From Actinomycetes bacterium (GTDB lineage Bacteria; Actinomycetota; Actinomycetes; Actinomycetales; Cellulomonadaceae), in NCBI GenBank assembly GCA_023412515.1, contig JAEYNO010000209.1:1-6858 (forward strand): a stretch of 6,858 nucleotides of DNA. Direction: 5' to 3'. The first letter of the stretch is position 1; each line of letters opens with the position of its first letter. The position numbers and the translations under genes were made by a program. Shown piece by piece: positions 5,582 to 6,858 of this stretch. The notes under the pieces are model-generated. The model was not told where the DNA came from. It saw only the letters and a list, made by a program, of their open reading frames with translations, and did not search any database.

Positions 5582-6133
5582 ATGTCCACCGCCGCCCACC
5601 CGCCCCGCCCCGGGCGTGTGCCGGCCCCGCCCGGCGGGCACGCGCTGCGCATCGACCCCGCACGCGTCACGCCCCGTCAGGCGCCCGCGACGCTGCCCGT
5701 GGTCGACGAGACGTCGGCCGGCGGGCTCGTCGTCACCCGGCAGGGCGAGCACTACGCCGCGGCGGTGATCGCCCGGCGCAACCGCGCCGGGCGGCTCGAG
5801 TGGTGCCTGCCCAAGGGGCACCTCGAGGGCGACGAGACGCCCGAGGAGGCCGCCGTCCGCGAGATCGCGGAGGAGACGGGCATCACCGGGCGCGTGCTGC
5901 GCCGCCTCGGCGTCATCGACTACTGGTTCTCCGGCGACGAGCACCGCGTGCACAAGGTCGTGCACCACTTCCTGCTGGGGGCCCTGCACGGCGACCTCAC
6001 GGTCGAGAACGACCCCGACGGGGAGGCCGAGGACGTCGAGTGGGTGCGCGTGGTCGACCTGTCCGGCCGGCTCGCCTACCCGAACGAGCGACGCCTGGCC
6101 GGCATGGCCCTCAGCGTCCTCACCGACGGATGA
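5582..6133 (+). CDS. NUDIX hydrolase (MutT4-like position)
   Basis: A 183-residue NUDIX-fold hydrolase, cleaving a nucleoside diphosphate linked to some other group with Mg2+. The NUDIX box is complete at residues 79-101 (GHLEGDETPEEAAVREIAEETGI, matching G-x5-E-x7-R-E-U-x-E-E-x-G-U). It is preceded by SAGGLVV (45-51) and WCLPK (74-78). The first 40 residues are a Pro/Ala/Arg-rich, probably disordered extension. The start is ATG 5582, six bases after the TACAGT -10 element; a 13-residue longer reading from GTG 5543 would translate the promoter. The gene is divergent from cca and overlaps the next gene by four bases (ATGA), so it heads the NUDIX-DUF6049 operon. Position matches mutT4 (Rv3908) of M. 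tuberculosis, but the substrate cannot be set from sequence, so I give no symbol. Confidence 0.94.
   Translation: MSTAAHPPRPGRVPAPPGGHALRIDPARVTPRQAPATLPVVDETSAGGLVVTRQGEHYAAAVIARRNRAGRLEWCLPKGHLEGDETPEEAAVREIAEETGITGRVLRRLGVIDYWFSGDEHRVHKVVHHFLLGALHGDLTVENDPDGEAEDVEWVRVVDLSGRLAYPNERRLAGMALSVLTDG
5770..5793 (+). repeat. Perfect 10-bp inverted repeat inside the NUDIX gene
   Basis: CGCCCGGCGC and GCGCCGGGCG flank the loop AACC, giving a 10-base-pair all-GC stem with a 4-base loop, about 190 bases into the NUDIX mRNA. It encodes part of the stretch AVIARRNRAGRLEW just before the NUDIX box. Such a stem would be very stable in RNA. It may only reflect codon choice for an Ala/Arg/Gly-rich stretch in a GC-rich genome. 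Confidence 0.6.
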
Positions 6134-6858
6134 GCGCTGCCCGTCGAGCCGCTCCCACGCTGCTCGCCACGCTCCTGCTGCTGCTCGCGCTCGTGACCCC
6201 GGGCGCGGCGTCGGCGACACCGGCTCCGTCCCCGACGACGACCCACGGCGCGAGCACCCCCGCCGCGGACCTCGACCCGGTCCGCGTGCAGATCACGCAG
6301 GTCACCCCGAACGTGCTGCGTCCCGGCGACGACCTGGTCGTGCAGGCGCGCCTGACCAACACGACCGACGAGGAGATCGCGAACCTCCGCGCGCGCGTGC
6401 GGCTCGAGCGCATCCGCCCGGGGTCGCGGGCCGACCTCGCCACGTGGCTCGAGCCGGGCACGGCCGACGCGCGCGCCCGCGTCGGCACCGTCGTCGCGAC
6501 GGTCGCCCTCGACGCGCCGCTCGCACCCGGCGCGTCCGTGGACGTCGAGGCCCGCGTCCCCGCCGACGCCGTCGGGCTGCTGGACCGCCCCGACACGTGG
6601 GGACCGCGCGGGCTCGCGGTCGAGGCGACCGGGGGACGCAGCACCCGGCTCGGCCTGCAGCGCACGTTCGCCCTCTGGGCGACCGAGGGCGACGTCGCCC
6701 AGGCGCGACTCTCGGTGCTCGCACCCGTGGTCGGGCCGGCGCCCGTGCCCGCGGGCGACGACGTGACGGCGCCCGGGCCCGACCTCGACGAGCTCGTGCG
6801 CGGCGGCGGCCGGCTCGCCGCGGTGCTCGACCTCGCCCGTCGCCACCCCGACGTCGCC
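6130..6858 (+). CDS. Secreted DUF6049-family protein, Rv3909-like (N-terminal part, cut by the right edge)
   Basis: The frame is open from ATG 6130 to the window end (243 residues so far); relatives such as Rv3909 of M. tuberculosis are around 800 residues, so more than half is missing. It begins with a Sec signal peptide: basic start (AARRAA), hydrophobic core LLATLLLLLALV at 11-22, and a probable cleavage site ASA|T after residue 29. A Pro/Thr/Ser-rich linker follows (30-47), then a beta-rich domain beginning VRVQITQVTPNVLRPGDDL (52-70), resembling an immunoglobulin-like region. The ATG overlaps the NUDIX stop (ATGA), so translational coupling is expected. In other actinobacteria this gene lies between the NUDIX gene and the MurJ-like lipid II flippase gene, and members usually end in a membrane anchor; a role at the cell envelope is inferred from that context only. 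No biochemical function is known to me. Confidence 0.85.
   Translation, partial: MSAARRAAPTLLATLLLLLALVTPGAASATPAPSPTTTHGASTPAADLDPVRVQITQVTPNVLRPGDDLVVQARLTNTTDEEIANLRARVRLERIRPGSRADLATWLEPGTADARARVGTVVATVALDAPLAPGASVDVEARVPADAVGLLDRPDTWGPRGLAVEATGGRSTRLGLQRTFALWATEGDVAQARLSVLAPVVGPAPVPAGDDVTAPGPDLDELVRGGGRLAAVLDLARRHPDVA

Noticed and set aside
3749..6220. Very long minus-strand open frame (823 codons) spanning cca and the NUDIX gene
   Set aside because: It is out of frame with cca over all of cca and antisense to the NUDIX gene and phosphatase end. The translation is low-complexity Arg/Ala/Gly/Pro, and three well-supported genes explain the same DNA.

Overview
The window is very GC-rich (coding third positions are almost all G or C) and every gene reads as actinobacterial. 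Gene order and protein style suggest a Micrococcales genome, possibly Cellulomonas or a relative; this is an inference from sequence character, not a database match. Five of the seven genes appear to start with GTG.

Left part (1-870, minus strand then a divergent gap): a SigE-type ECF-like sigma factor (153-719) overlaps the start of a downstream gene that runs off the left edge (1-163). The visible part of that gene looks like a cytoplasmic head followed by the beginning of a membrane span, which suits a sigma-factor partner. A 151-base gap (720-870) holds weak promoter candidates facing both ways.

Middle (871-3935, plus strand): an MFS efflux-type transporter overlaps by 4 bases a 586-residue LOV-GAF-SpoIIE (PPM) phosphatase. 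The LOV domain keeps the reactive cysteine and the flavin-contacting residues. The second gene therefore most likely encodes a blue-light-controlled serine/threonine phosphatase of the partner-switching type. This is the most interesting object in the window.

Right part (3946-6858): convergent with the phosphatase, across only 10 bases, is the CCA-adding enzyme (minus). It is divergent from a NUDIX hydrolase and a secreted DUF6049-type protein (plus, cut by the right edge). This arrangement matches the conserved actinobacterial block known in Mycobacterium tuberculosis as pcnA / mutT4 / Rv3909, which continues into a MurJ-like gene and lies near the replication origin. The window thus joins a conserved housekeeping block (right) to a more variable regulatory/transport block (left).

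Two plus-strand genes (the transporter and the NUDIX gene), and more weakly cca, have a TANNNT-like -10 element exactly six bases before the start codon, the spacing expected for leaderless mRNAs. There is no gene-free stretch longer than 300 bases, and I see no RNA gene, CRISPR array, insertion sequence or phage feature.
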